From positions 1 through 64,000 of the forward strand of contig JACQDE010000019.1 of NCBI GenBank assembly GCA_016201285.1: a DNA stretch of 64,000 nucleotides, read 5' to 3'. The notes below the pieces were generated by a model. It was not told where the DNA came from, did no database searches, and saw only the letters and a list, made by a program, of their open reading frames with translations. The stretch is from Acidobacteriota bacterium. Its GTDB lineage: Bacteria; Acidobacteriota; Terriglobia; Acidiferrales; UBA7541. Position 1 is the stretch's first letter. Every line of letters begins with the position of its first letter. Below are positions 1 to 7,686 of this stretch, in pieces. Position numbers and translations under genes: made by a program.

Positions 1-421
1 CAGGGAAGGAACTCAGCCGTGCGCAAGAATAAAACACGGATACCACCGGAACCAAAAGCCGCTCCGTGCAGACTCACGTTGACTCGCAATGGCACCCGCA
101 TCGAAAAAATCACCCGTTCTTCAGCACCCTGCTAATCCCTGTCCCCTATTCAAATCGCAGCGCTTCCATCGGCTCCGCCTTTGTGGAATTCGTTCTCTCC
201 ATGTTCAGCCGCGGATTTGCCGGTGACGTCCGGCGAACGCGGCGGCTGACAATAGCGCGCTCACGCCAAGATAAACGAATGGCATCCCCGCGGCAATGGC
301 CGCGGGGCGCACACCCCGGTGTCTCTCCTCTACTTCATCTACCTCCTTTACTTCCTCGACCTCACATACCGCGCCTCCTTTGCCCGATTTGGAGTTTTCC
401 GCGATAATGTTCTGTTTCGCG
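1..421. other. Upstream non-coding stretch with hairpin and polypyrimidine tract
   Basis: No convincing gene is visible here; the short frames have no family features. A GC hairpin (CCGCGG, CAATGG as part of the loop, CCGCGG) lies around 288-305. From about 318 to 363 the + strand is a nearly pure pyrimidine tract of CTTC/CTAC/CTCC words, so the complementary strand is a GAAGTAGAGGAG-like purine tract. It sits just before the first gene and may be a dispersed low-complexity repeat. Confidence 0.5.
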
Positions 422-2233
422 ATGACCCGCCGCTTCCACATTTTGTTTCTGCTCGCGCTGGCGCTGGCGCTCTACGTCGGCACTGCCGCCGCGCCCGCGC
501 TGATTGACGACGCCGACGGCGGCCACGCCATCGCCGCTCGCGAGATGCTCGAGCGCCGCGACTTCGCAGTGATGCACATCAACGGCATCCGCTGGCTCGA
601 GAAAGCGCCGTTCCACTACTGGCTTGTCGCCGCAAGCTACGCGCTGCTCGGCGAAAGCACCTTCGCCACGCGCCTGCCCCTCGCTCTCGGAGTCGTGGGA
701 CTTGTGCTGATGGTGTACTTCTTCGGCCGCCACTTCTGGGGCGAGCGCGCCGGATTCTACGCCGGCCTCGCCATCGGCACCGGCATCGGCACCTGGATTT
801 ACACCCGCGCGATGATTCCGGAAGCGATGTACGCGCTCCAGTTCACCGCCGCGTTCTATCTTTTTCTTCGCGCCTGGCAGGGGACGCTCTCGCCACGCGC
901 GGGCTACTGGGGCTGCGCTGCGGTGATCGGCCTCGCCATGCTCACCCGTGCGCTCATCGGCGTGATCTTCCCGCTCGGCGTGATCACGCTGTTTGTGCTC
1001 GCCACGCGCGGCCAGTCGGACGGCCAGCCGCGCTGGCGCGAGCTGCCCGTCTGGTCGAGCGCGCTGGTCTTTCTGCTCGTGGCCGCGCCGTGGCACATCC
1101 TCGTCGGCCTGCGCGCGCCCGGGTTTTTCTCCTTTTACTTCATCAACGAGCATTTTCTCCGCGCGATCGGCGCGCGCTATCCCGCCGACTACGGCTCCGT
1201 TCCGCTGCTGCTGTGGTGGGCGGAGCATCTCGTCTGGCTTTTTCCATGGAGTTTTTTCCTGCCGTTCGCCTTGCGTGAGCTTCCCAAGCCGCGCAAATGG
1301 AAATCACTCGACCACGCCGCGCAGGCGCGCCTGCTCACCTTTCTCTGGGCGGGACTCATCCTGCTGTTCTTCAGCGTCTCGAAACGCATGGAGTACTACA
1401 GCTTCGGCGCGTGGCCTGCTCTTGCGCTGCTGGCCGGCCTGGCGCTTGCGCGCATGGAAGAAGAGCGCGACGTGTGGCTGCCGCGCGTCACCGCCGCTCT
1501 CGCGGTCCTCGGTGTGGTAACCGCGGCGGGATTCGGCACGCTCGTCTGGCTCTCGCGCAACGTCCCCGCCGGCGGCGACATCGCCCGACTCCTCGAAGTC
1601 CGCCCTGTAGCCAACACCACCGCCTTTGACAGTTTTTCTTTTCTTACCGTGCAGGCCTTCGCTGCGCTGCGCGGCCCGGCGCTCGGCGCCGCCGCGGGAT
1701 TCTTTTTCGCGCTGGTGATTTCCTGGATCGTCCGCCGCCGCGGGCGCGCCCTTGCCGCCAACATCGTCATGGCGCTCGGCATGGGCATGTTCATCTTCGC
1801 CGCGAATGCCGGCTTCGCCGCCTTCGAGCCGCACATGTCCTCGCGCCCGCTCGCGGAGAAACTGTTGCCGCTGCTCCAACCCGACGACCAGCTCGTCATC
1901 TACGGCGAGTTCTACGGCGGCCCCACGCTCAGCTTCTACACCCACCGGAAGACGTGGCTCTATAACGGCCGCTACAACGGCCTCGAGTTCGGCTCCTACT
2001 ATGCCGATGCGCCCAAGATCTTTCTCACCGACCAGGACTTTCCCGCCTTCTGGCGCGGGCCGCGCCGCGTCTTTCTGTTTGCACCACAGAATCTCCGCCG
2101 CGAAGTTCTCCTGCGCCTGCCGCCCGATGCGAGCTACCTGGTCGCCGAAATCGGCGGCCGCGCGCTCTACGTCAACCGCCCGCTCACTCCCGACCAGCCC
2201 TCACTCGCCCAACTCGCCGCCGTTCGCAATTGA
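422..2233 (+). CDS. ArnT-like glycosyltransferase family 39 (GT-C) membrane protein
   Basis: This is a polytopic membrane protein of about 603 residues. The first periplasmic loop after the N-terminal helix carries acidic residues (IDDADGG) followed by a REML...G.RWLEKAPFHYWL pattern. That is the usual signature of ArnT/PMT-like GT-C enzymes, which transfer a sugar from a polyprenyl-phosphate donor on the outer face of the membrane. About ten further hydrophobic segments follow, and then a soluble C-terminal part. The ATG at 422 is preferred because the helix MTRRFHILFLL begins there; an ATG at 407 and a longer frame from 296 are possible, and none has a clear ribosome binding site. The sugar and acceptor cannot be read from sequence. 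A second GT39-like gene lies at 34459-36054. Confidence 0.8.
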   Translation: MTRRFHILFLLALALALYVGTAAAPALIDDADGGHAIAAREMLERRDFAVMHINGIRWLEKAPFHYWLVAASYALLGESTFATRLPLALGVVGLVLMVYFFGRHFWGERAGFYAGLAIGTGIGTWIYTRAMIPEAMYALQFTAAFYLFLRAWQGTLSPRAGYWGCAAVIGLAMLTRALIGVIFPLGVITLFVLATRGQSDGQPRWRELPVWSSALVFLLVAAPWHILVGLRAPGFFSFYFINEHFLRAIGARYPADYGSVPLLLWWAEHLVWLFPWSFFLPFALRELPKPRKWKSLDHAAQARLLTFLWAGLILLFFSVSKRMEYYSFGAWPALALLAGLALARMEEERDVWLPRVTAALAVLGVVTAAGFGTLVWLSRNVPAGGDIARLLEVRPVANTTAFDSFSFLTVQAFAALRGPALGAAAGFFFALVISWIVRRRGRALAANIVMALGMGMFIFAANAGFAAFEPHMSSRPLAEKLLPLLQPDDQLVIYGEFYGGPTLSFYTHRKTWLYNGRYNGLEFGSYYADAPKIFLTDQDFPAFWRGPRRVFLFAPQNLRREVLLRLPPDASYLVAEIGGRALYVNRPLTPDQPSLAQLAAVRN

Positions 2234-2294
2234 CTCATCCCCGTCGTCGTTGTACTCTCTGCGCATTCCGATTAAGAGAATTTAGGAGCGCCCC

Positions 2295-2663
2295 ATGGCC
2301 AAAATCCCGTACACCATGGTTTTCGTCAGCGACATGCAGCGCTCCATTGCCTTCTACCGCGACGTCCTGGGCCTGCCGCTCAAATTCGAATCTCCCGGCT
2401 GGACCGAATTTGCCACCGAAGGCACCACGCTGGCGCTGCACAAGGCCAGCATTCCGGCCGCCGCCGGCGCCGATTCCACTGTGAACCCCGCCGGCTCCTG
2501 CCGGTTCGGCCTGCACGTGCCCAGTCTCGACGCGCTGCACGAACAGCTCACTGCCAAAGGCGTGCGCTGCATCATGCCGCCCACCCTGCAGGACTTCGGC
2601 GCGCGCCTCTCGGTTTACGCCGATCCCGACGGCCTCCCCATCTCCTTCGGCGAATCCAAATAG
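2295..2663 (+). CDS. Glyoxalase/bleomycin-resistance (VOC) family protein
   Basis: A 122-residue single-domain VOC protein. It starts with the usual beta-strand and helix (MVFVSDMQRSIAFYRDVLG) and has the paired beta-alpha-beta-beta-beta layout, with a second half beginning near RFGLHVPSLDALHEQL and ending in VYADPDGLPISF. These small VOC proteins typically dimerise and bind a divalent metal. The substrate cannot be told: glyoxalase-like, dioxygenase-like and resistance proteins share this fold. The start follows a TAGGAGCG ribosome binding site 62 bases after the glycosyltransferase stop, so the two genes may be co-transcribed. Family is sure, function is not. Confidence 0.85.
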   Translation: MAKIPYTMVFVSDMQRSIAFYRDVLGLPLKFESPGWTEFATEGTTLALHKASIPAAAGADSTVNPAGSCRFGLHVPSLDALHEQLTAKGVRCIMPPTLQDFGARLSVYADPDGLPISFGESK

Positions 2664-2683
2664 CGTCGGCATCTCCGGTTTCT

Positions 2684-2757
2684 GGTCCGATGAATTGCAT
2701 CGGACCACCGGAGTCCGCACACCGGACCTGCCGGCTCCTCTCCAAGAGCCGCCGGGA
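2684..2757. repeat. Cluster of three hairpins after the VOC gene
   Basis: Three hairpins follow one another: GGTCCGATG (2684-2692) pairs with CATCGGACC (2698-2706), GTCCG with CGGAC around 2713-2727, and CGGCTC with GAGCCG just downstream. There is no T-run, so this looks more like a REP-type repeat cluster than a classical intrinsic terminator, though it may still end transcription. Confidence 0.6.
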
Positions 2758-2892
2758 TGGTTCGACTTCGCTCCCCGCAAAACCATCCGGGGCAGGCACC
2801 ACAGGCGGCGGCGCTACACAATGCTGACCACTGAAAGCTGATAGCTGAGCGTTGTTTGCTGGTAAAATCTGCGCTTCTCAAATGGAGGCAAA

Positions 2893-4266
2893 ATGATTTC
2901 GAGGACCTGGATGGCGCGCGCGTTTCTGGTGGTCGCGGTGGCGGTGCTGTGTTTTGGCGTGGCCTACCCCCGCGAGCGCGAACCGAACGGCTCCTACGCC
3001 GAGCGCCGCGCCCGGCTCCGCGCCCAGGTGGACGCCCCGGTGGTGATCTTCGGCTTCACCGGCAAGGAGGACGCGTCGCCCTCCTACATCTTCGGCCAGG
3101 AAGAAAGCTTCTACTACCTCACCGGGCACAACGAGGAAGGCGCCGTGCTCGTGCTTCTGCCGAATGGCGGGCTAAAGCCCGCCGCTCCACCGGAAAAATC
3201 CGATAGCGGCCCGAAGGAAATTCTCTTTCTCCCGCCGCGCAACAAACTGGTTGAGCGCTGGAACGGCCCGCGGCTCGGCCCCGACGATCCCGGCATCGCG
3301 GAGAAGACGGGTTTCGCCGTCGTCGAGCCGTACGCCAGGCTGAAAGACGAGTTAGAGCGGCTCGCCAAGGACTACATCTACTTCTACACGCTGCTGCCCG
3401 GGCAGAACGAAGCCGGCTACCCGCACCGCGCCACCTGGTCCAACTGGCTGCGCCAGAATTTTCCCATGATGAACCTGCGCGACGTTTCGCCGCCGATCAA
3501 CGCCATGCGCCAGATCAAGTCGCCGAGTGAAATGGTCGTCCTCGGCCGCGCCATCGAGCTTTCCGCGGACGCGCACCTCGAGGCGATGAAAATGATCCGC
3601 CCGGGCCTCTTCGAGTACGAAGTCGCCGCGCGGATGGAGTATGTCCACAAGCGCGGCGGCGCCGAGCGCGAAGGCTACGCGCCCATCGTCGGCGCCGGCT
3701 TCAACTCCACGCTGCTGCACTACAACGGCGTGCGCGCGCAGATCCAGGACGGCGACCTGGTGCTGATGGACGTGGCCTGCGAATACGGCGGCTACTCCGC
3801 GGACATCACCCGCACTGTTCCCGCCAACGGCAAATTCACTCCGCGCCAGCGCGAAATCTACGAGATCGTGCTCGCCGCTGCCGACGCCGCCATCGCCGCC
3901 ATCAAGCCCGGCGTGACGCTCGGCGGCAACACGCCCGGTAGCCTGCAGAAAATCGCCTACGACATCATTGACTCACGCGGGAAGGATAAGGAAGGCCACT
4001 CGCTCGGCCGCTATTTCATCCACGGCCTCGGCCACCACATCGGCCTGAACGTCCACGACCCGGGCGTCCCCGGCCGCGCCCTCGAGCCCGGCATGGTGAT
4101 CACCGTCGAGCCCGGCATCTATATCCCCGGCGAAAACCTGGGCGTGCGCATCGAAGACGACGTGCTCGTCACCGAAACGGGCTACAAAGTGCTCTCCGCG
4201 CGCGTGCCGCGCACCGTCGAGGAGATCGAAAAGCTCATGGCCGAGGCGAAGAAGAAAGGGAATTGA
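2893..4266 (+). CDS. Secreted Xaa-Pro aminopeptidase-like M24 metallopeptidase
   Basis: A 457-residue protein with an N-terminal signal-like helix (ARAFLVVAVAVLCFGVAYP), an aminopeptidase P N-terminal domain (about 30-180) and a pita-bread M24 catalytic domain (about 205-450). The metal ligands of the family can be recognised: the DVACEYGGYSADITRT strand with two Asp, His in HGLGHHIGLNVHD, Glu in TVEPGIYI and Glu in GVRIEDD. It probably cleaves the X-Pro bond of peptides outside the cytoplasm. The start has GGAGG at 2883-2887. Codons 92-99 (GGLKPAAP) are encoded by a perfect palindromic repeat inserted in the N-terminal domain, away from the active site. Confidence 0.9.
   Translation: MISRTWMARAFLVVAVAVLCFGVAYPREREPNGSYAERRARLRAQVDAPVVIFGFTGKEDASPSYIFGQEESFYYLTGHNEEGAVLVLLPNGGLKPAAPPEKSDSGPKEILFLPPRNKLVERWNGPRLGPDDPGIAEKTGFAVVEPYARLKDELERLAKDYIYFYTLLPGQNEAGYPHRATWSNWLRQNFPMMNLRDVSPPINAMRQIKSPSEMVVLGRAIELSADAHLEAMKMIRPGLFEYEVAARMEYVHKRGGAEREGYAPIVGAGFNSTLLHYNGVRAQIQDGDLVLMDVACEYGGYSADITRTVPANGKFTPRQREIYEIVLAAADAAIAAIKPGVTLGGNTPGSLQKIAYDIIDSRGKDKEGHSLGRYFIHGLGHHIGLNVHDPGVPGRALEPGMVITVEPGIYIPGENLGVRIEDDVLVTETGYKVLSARVPRTVEEIEKLMAEAKKKGN
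3166..3183. repeat. In-frame palindromic repeat inside the M24 peptidase gene
   Basis: GGCGGGCT (3166-3173), AA, AGCCCGCC (3176-3183) form perfect 8-bp arms. The element is in frame and encodes GGLKPA. It resembles the short dispersed palindromes found elsewhere in this window. Confidence 0.65.
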
Positions 4267-4381
4267 GAATAGAAATCAGGGGTCAGAAGTCAGAAATTGG
4301 AAGCTGGAATTTCGAACATCGAGGTTCGGATTTTCCCAGCTTGCAGTTGTCAGTTTTCTGATTTCTGATTTTCGAGACTGA
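4267..4381. repeat. AT-rich inverted repeat between convergent genes
   Basis: This junction is much poorer in GC than its neighbours and is built of GTCAGAA/GAAATCAG words on the left and their complements (TTCTGATTTCTGATTTTC) on the right. It can fold into one long imperfect hairpin and may terminate transcription from both sides. A comparable element lies at 29678-29760. Confidence 0.55.
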
Positions 4382-5563
4382 TCACTTGGCCGCGAGGCGA
4401 TAGGTAACGATCTGCGCGCTCTTCAGCAGCCGCAACTGCGGCCGCAGATCGTAGTTCTCCTCGAGCGTGATGATTTCGCCCCGTGCGGTGAGCCAGACCT
4501 CAGCGCTCTGCGAAGGTGGCAGTGGGGTGGAACAGACCGGCGCGGCGCTCCCCAGCCGAAAGAGCACCAGCATGGATTCGCCCTTGTCATTCAGCAGCGC
4601 GCTGCGCCGCAGGCGGCTGTAGCGGGAGAAGTGACCCACCGCCAGATTCGCCGCCTCGCTGACCCGCAGTTTTTGGTGCTCCGTCGAGCCGAATTCGACT
4701 TTTGATTCGCTCTTCTGTTTTCCGGTCGCAGCGTCCAGCGTGAACAGCCGTCCGCCCAGCGCGTAGATGGACTTTCCGTCCGCGGACCACTGGATATCTT
4801 CGGCGGAGACTTTTTCCTCCCACGCATGCAGGCCGCTGACCGTGGAATGGACGGCCAGCCGCGCCTTTCCCGGCCAGCGGGTGGCGCGCCGCAGGATGGC
4901 CAGCCGCTTGGCGTCCGGTGCGAGTTCCATTTCCGTCCATGCGTCCGAGGATTCCAGCGCCAGCGGCAGCTTGCGCCGGAGCTGGCCGGTCGCGGCGTCG
5001 TACAGCCGCACCTCAACGCCGCTCTTGGCCGTCGCTTCGGCGAGATACGACTCCGGTGGCCAGAAGATCACCGCGAGCGTGTCCGAGCCAAACGAGAGTT
5101 TGCCGGGATAGGTTTGGCGCTCGTGGTCAGGCCCGATGTTGTACCGGATACGGCCGGTGGCCACATCCACCACCCAGATTGCGCCGAGGGTCCGGACGGC
5201 CAGCAATTCCGCATGCGGTGAAAAGGCAGCGTCCAGCATGCGCCAGACGACGCCCGGCGGCAGCGCCGGGGGAACGAGCTCGATGCGGTGCGATTCTCCT
5301 TCCGCCCGCGCGCGCAATGTCACTTCGCCGCCGCGGCTGGTGTGGACGTAGAGCGCGAGCCACCGTCCGTCGGGCGAAACCGCGAGGCCCGTGCCAGCGG
5401 CCACTGTTTCCCGCGACGCGATGCTCACCGCGGCGCAGGTGGAAAGCGCCGTCTGCGGCACGATCGTGTCCTGCGCCGCCACCCACTTGGGCAGCGGCAA
5501 GAAACACAGACTCGCGGTCAGGCAGCAAAGGGTGCTCAGAAAGCTTAAGGGCGACCGGGCCAT
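4382..5563 (-). CDS. Secreted beta-propeller (WD40/TolB-like) protein of unknown function
   Basis: About 393 residues from the ATG at 5563, which begins a good signal peptide (MARSPLSFLSTLCCLTASLC to WVAAQ). The mature part is made of repeated beta-propeller blades with typical phrases such as AVSPDGRWLAL, AFSPHAELLAV, ELAPDAKRLAI and QWSADGKSIYAL. No catalytic motif is seen. Such proteins usually act as binding platforms or sensors in the periplasm. The frame is open upstream to 5587, but the downstream ATG fits the signal peptide better. The gene is divergent from efp and shares its roughly 130-bp upstream region. Confidence 0.75.
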   Translation of the reverse strand: MARSPLSFLSTLCCLTASLCFLPLPKWVAAQDTIVPQTALSTCAAVSIASRETVAAGTGLAVSPDGRWLALYVHTSRGGEVTLRARAEGESHRIELVPPALPPGVVWRMLDAAFSPHAELLAVRTLGAIWVVDVATGRIRYNIGPDHERQTYPGKLSFGSDTLAVIFWPPESYLAEATAKSGVEVRLYDAATGQLRRKLPLALESSDAWTEMELAPDAKRLAILRRATRWPGKARLAVHSTVSGLHAWEEKVSAEDIQWSADGKSIYALGGRLFTLDAATGKQKSESKVEFGSTEHQKLRVSEAANLAVGHFSRYSRLRRSALLNDKGESMLVLFRLGSAAPVCSTPLPPSQSAEVWLTARGEIITLEENYDLRPQLRLLKSAQIVTYRLAAK

Positions 5564-5579
5564 AGTCAGGTCCCATAGT

Positions 5580-5609
5580 TTGACCAATTTTGCGCCTCGC
5601 GGCTATAAT
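5580..5609 (+). promoter_or_regulatory. Sigma-70-type promoter of efp
   Basis: TTGACC at 5580-5585 and a perfect TATAAT at 5604-5609 are separated by 18 bases. Transcription would start near 5616, giving a leader of about 80 nucleotides before the efp start. Confidence 0.7.
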
Positions 5610-5696
5610 GATTTTCGGCGATTGGGTGTACTCTGCACCACGTCCCGCCTCCGACCGCAGGTCCGCGAGGGAACCCCGAAGCAGAACGAGGAAGCG

Positions 5697-6260
5697 ATGA
5701 CGGTCAAAGCGACACAGTTGCGCCCCGGAATGGTGATTCGCCATGAGGGCGAACTTTATACGGTCTTCAGCGTGGACCACCGCACGCCGGGCAACAAGCG
5801 CGGCTCGATGCAGACCCGCATGCGCAGTCTGCGCACCGGCTCCATTGTGGACTACCGCTTCCGGGCCGAGGAATTCGTCGAGCGCGCCATCCTCGACGAG
5901 GTCGAGTTCGAATACCTCTACAACGACGGCGACGGCTACCACTTCATGAATACGGAGACCTACGACCAGGTCTGCCTCACCCACGGCATCCTGGGCGAAG
6001 CGGTGGACTACCTGATTCCCAACATCCACCTGAACGTGGAGTTCTACGACGGCAAGCCGATCGGCGTGGTCTTGCCGGACACCGTGGACATGAAGGTGGT
6101 GGAGACCGAGCCGGGCATCAAGAGCGCCACGGCCAGCTCGGTGACCAAGCCGGCGAAGCTCGAAACGGGACTGACGATTCAGGTGCCGCCGTTCATCAAC
6201 AACGGCGACAAAGTGAAGGTGGATACCACCGAGGGCCGCTACATCCAGCGGGCGCAATAA
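5697..6260 (+). CDS. efp: Translation elongation factor P
   Basis: A 187-residue protein with the three EF-P beta-barrel domains: KOW-like N-terminal domain 1-65, OB domain about 67-125 and C-terminal OB domain about 130-187. EF-P binds between the P and E sites of the ribosome and relieves stalling at polyproline. The loop that normally carries the modified Lys or Arg reads TPGNKRGSMQ, two residues longer than the PGKGQ loop of Escherichia coli, with Lys at position 34. The ATG at 5697 follows GAGGAAGC; the frame is open upstream, but EF-P homology begins here. A strong promoter lies at 5580-5609. No modification enzyme gene is visible nearby. Confidence 0.95.
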   Translation: MTVKATQLRPGMVIRHEGELYTVFSVDHRTPGNKRGSMQTRMRSLRTGSIVDYRFRAEEFVERAILDEVEFEYLYNDGDGYHFMNTETYDQVCLTHGILGEAVDYLIPNIHLNVEFYDGKPIGVVLPDTVDMKVVETEPGIKSATASSVTKPAKLETGLTIQVPPFINNGDKVKVDTTEGRYIQRAQ

Positions 6261-6265
6261 CGGCG

Positions 6266-6979
6266 CTATTTTTTCGGCGCCGGCTCCTCTTCGGCGACGG
6301 CTAGGATCAGCGGCAGCAGAAACTCCTGCAGGCGTTCGCTCTCCGCCGGGTTTACATTCGCGAGCTCGATCCCCATGCAGTCTTCGCCGATCACCCGCGC
6401 CACTTTGCCGCTGGCGCGCAGCGGCGCCGCGCCGGGCTTGAGTTGCACCGTGATGGTGACCGGCGTGCCCGCCGACAGCGCCGTGCTTGCCTGCACCAGC
6501 ACACCGTTCAAGCTCATGTCCAGCGTCATGCCTTCGATGCGCTCAGTGCTGGACTCCACCGCAGCCTTGCAGCGCACGCTGACTCGCTGGAAGCGGCGCC
6601 GCTCCTGCTGGATGGAACCTTGCGTCACGCGCAGGATGCGCAACAGCCGCCGGCGATCCAGCGGCTTGTAAAGAAAAAAGTTGGCGCCGGCCTTGAACGC
6701 GCGCGCCTGAACCGCGGGATCGGCATCGCCGGTGATCATCACGATCGGCGTCTTCTGGTTGAAGCCGGAGGAGCGCGCCCGCCCGGCCAACTCGATCCCG
6801 TCCGGCGGCGGCATCTTCACGTCGAGGAAGACAGCGTCGAATTTCTCGCGCATCAGGTGGCTGGCCGCCTCCTGGCTGTTCGTTACCGCCAGCACTTCCA
6901 TCCCCGCAGAGCACAGCACCGCCTGCACCAGCTCGCAGATTTCCGGCGCATCATCTACGACGAGAACTCTTCGATTCAC
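6266..6979 (-). CDS. Response regulator with REC and PilZ domains
   Basis: 237 residues. The receiver domain (1-118) has the acidic pair D9-D10, phospho-acceptor D53 in FLDVKMP and Lys in YKPLD. A PilZ domain follows (about 128-220) with RRRFQR and DMSLNG, the two c-di-GMP-binding motifs (RxxxR and D/NxSxxG), slightly altered. The protein therefore probably couples phosphorylation to c-di-GMP binding. The start is GTG at 6979: AGGAG at 6986-6990 lies six bases before it and the receiver fold begins exactly there. It is the last gene of the leftward signalling array; its upstream neighbours are a GGDEF remnant and a broken receiver gene. Confidence 0.9.
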   Translation of the reverse strand: MNRRVLVVDDAPEICELVQAVLCSAGMEVLAVTNSQEAASHLMREKFDAVFLDVKMPPPDGIELAGRARSSGFNQKTPIVMITGDADPAVQARAFKAGANFFLYKPLDRRRLLRILRVTQGSIQQERRRFQRVSVRCKAAVESSTERIEGMTLDMSLNGVLVQASTALSAGTPVTITVQLKPGAAPLRASGKVARVIGEDCMGIELANVNPAESERLQEFLLPLILAVAEEEPAPKK

Positions 6980-7061
6980 GTTTGACTCCTCCCGCAGCGG
7001 CCGCGGTCTCTTTTCGGGGAAAGGAGGGCGAAACCGGCGGAGCAAACGAGGAGTCCGGTCC

Positions 7062-7270
7062 GGCAATTTCCACCCGATTGCGTCCGTCGAACCTGGCCCG
7101 ATCAAGTGCGGTGTCTGCCGCCAGCAGCAGCGCTTCTGCTGCCAACGGCCTCATGCTTTCCGTCACAGGCACGCCCAAGCTTAGGGTAACACCGATTGCG
7201 CCTTCGGGCATCCCAGCCGACGGCCGTCACCGCGAGGACGGTGACCCGCGCAAATCACCTTCCGTTCATG
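7062..7270 (-). pseudogene. Remnant of a diguanylate cyclase (GGDEF C-terminus only)
   Basis: The frame starting at 7211 encodes VTLSLGV, then LLLAADTALDRA and FDGRNRVEIA. This is the typical end of a GGDEF domain (VTVSIGV, ADxALYxAK, GRNRV), but the first two thirds, including the GGDEF loop, are missing. Further upstream an ATG at 7270 preceded by AAAGGA opens a frame that stops after four codons, and the same frame as the remnant is closed at 7227-7229. The simplest reading is a cyclase gene that lost its middle and is decaying. The open frame runs on to 6951, overlapping the start of the REC-PilZ gene. Confidence 0.7.
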
Positions 7271-7294
7271 GCTGAAGTCCTTTCGGAGAAACCC

Positions 7295-7686
7295 TCAGCG
7301 CGCCGTCAGGACGCCGCCTGCCCGGCCCACCCAGCGATCGAGGCAGGTGTGCAGCAACTTGAAATCCACCGTTTTGGCGATGTGGTCGCTGCAGACCGAC
7401 TGGAGGGCGCGCTCGCGGTCAATGGCATGGCGTGTGCGGTGACGGCGATGATCGGGATGCGGGCCAGCCCCGGCTGCCGCCGCATCCAGACCGCCAGCGC
7501 CAGGCCGTCTTCGTTGCCGAGGTTCACATCCAGCAGGACCGCGTCGGGACTTGGCTGGGCCAGGGCGGATTGGGCCGTAGCCAGGTCGCCGGCGGCTCGC
7601 GTTCCATACCCTTCCAATCCGAGCCAGTCGGTCACCAGCTCGCGGCTCGCGGCGTCGTCTTCCACCAGCAGAATGCGGTGCTTCAT
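7295..7686 (-). pseudogene. Frameshifted single-domain response regulator
   Basis: The start ATG overlaps the TGA of the hybrid kinase gene (ATGA at 7683-7686). Residues 1-83 are a normal receiver (HRILLVEDD, VLLDVN with the phospho-acceptor Asp, IIAVTAHAMP). After AMP, near 7423-7427, the reading frame is lost; the neighbouring frame continues the fold as IDRERALQS...AKTVDFKLLHTCLDRWVG to a TGA at 7295-7297. One missing base would explain this. Two conserved positions in the second half are also changed (Gly to Val before the Cys-Asp pair, and Pro to Thr after the Lys), which favours real decay over a sequencing error. In the unshifted frame translation ends at 7306 with unrelated residues. 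Confidence 0.75.

Noticed and set aside
362-1228. A 288-residue open frame on the - strand of the first gene
   Set aside because: Charged low-complexity translation antisense to a recognisable GT-C enzyme.
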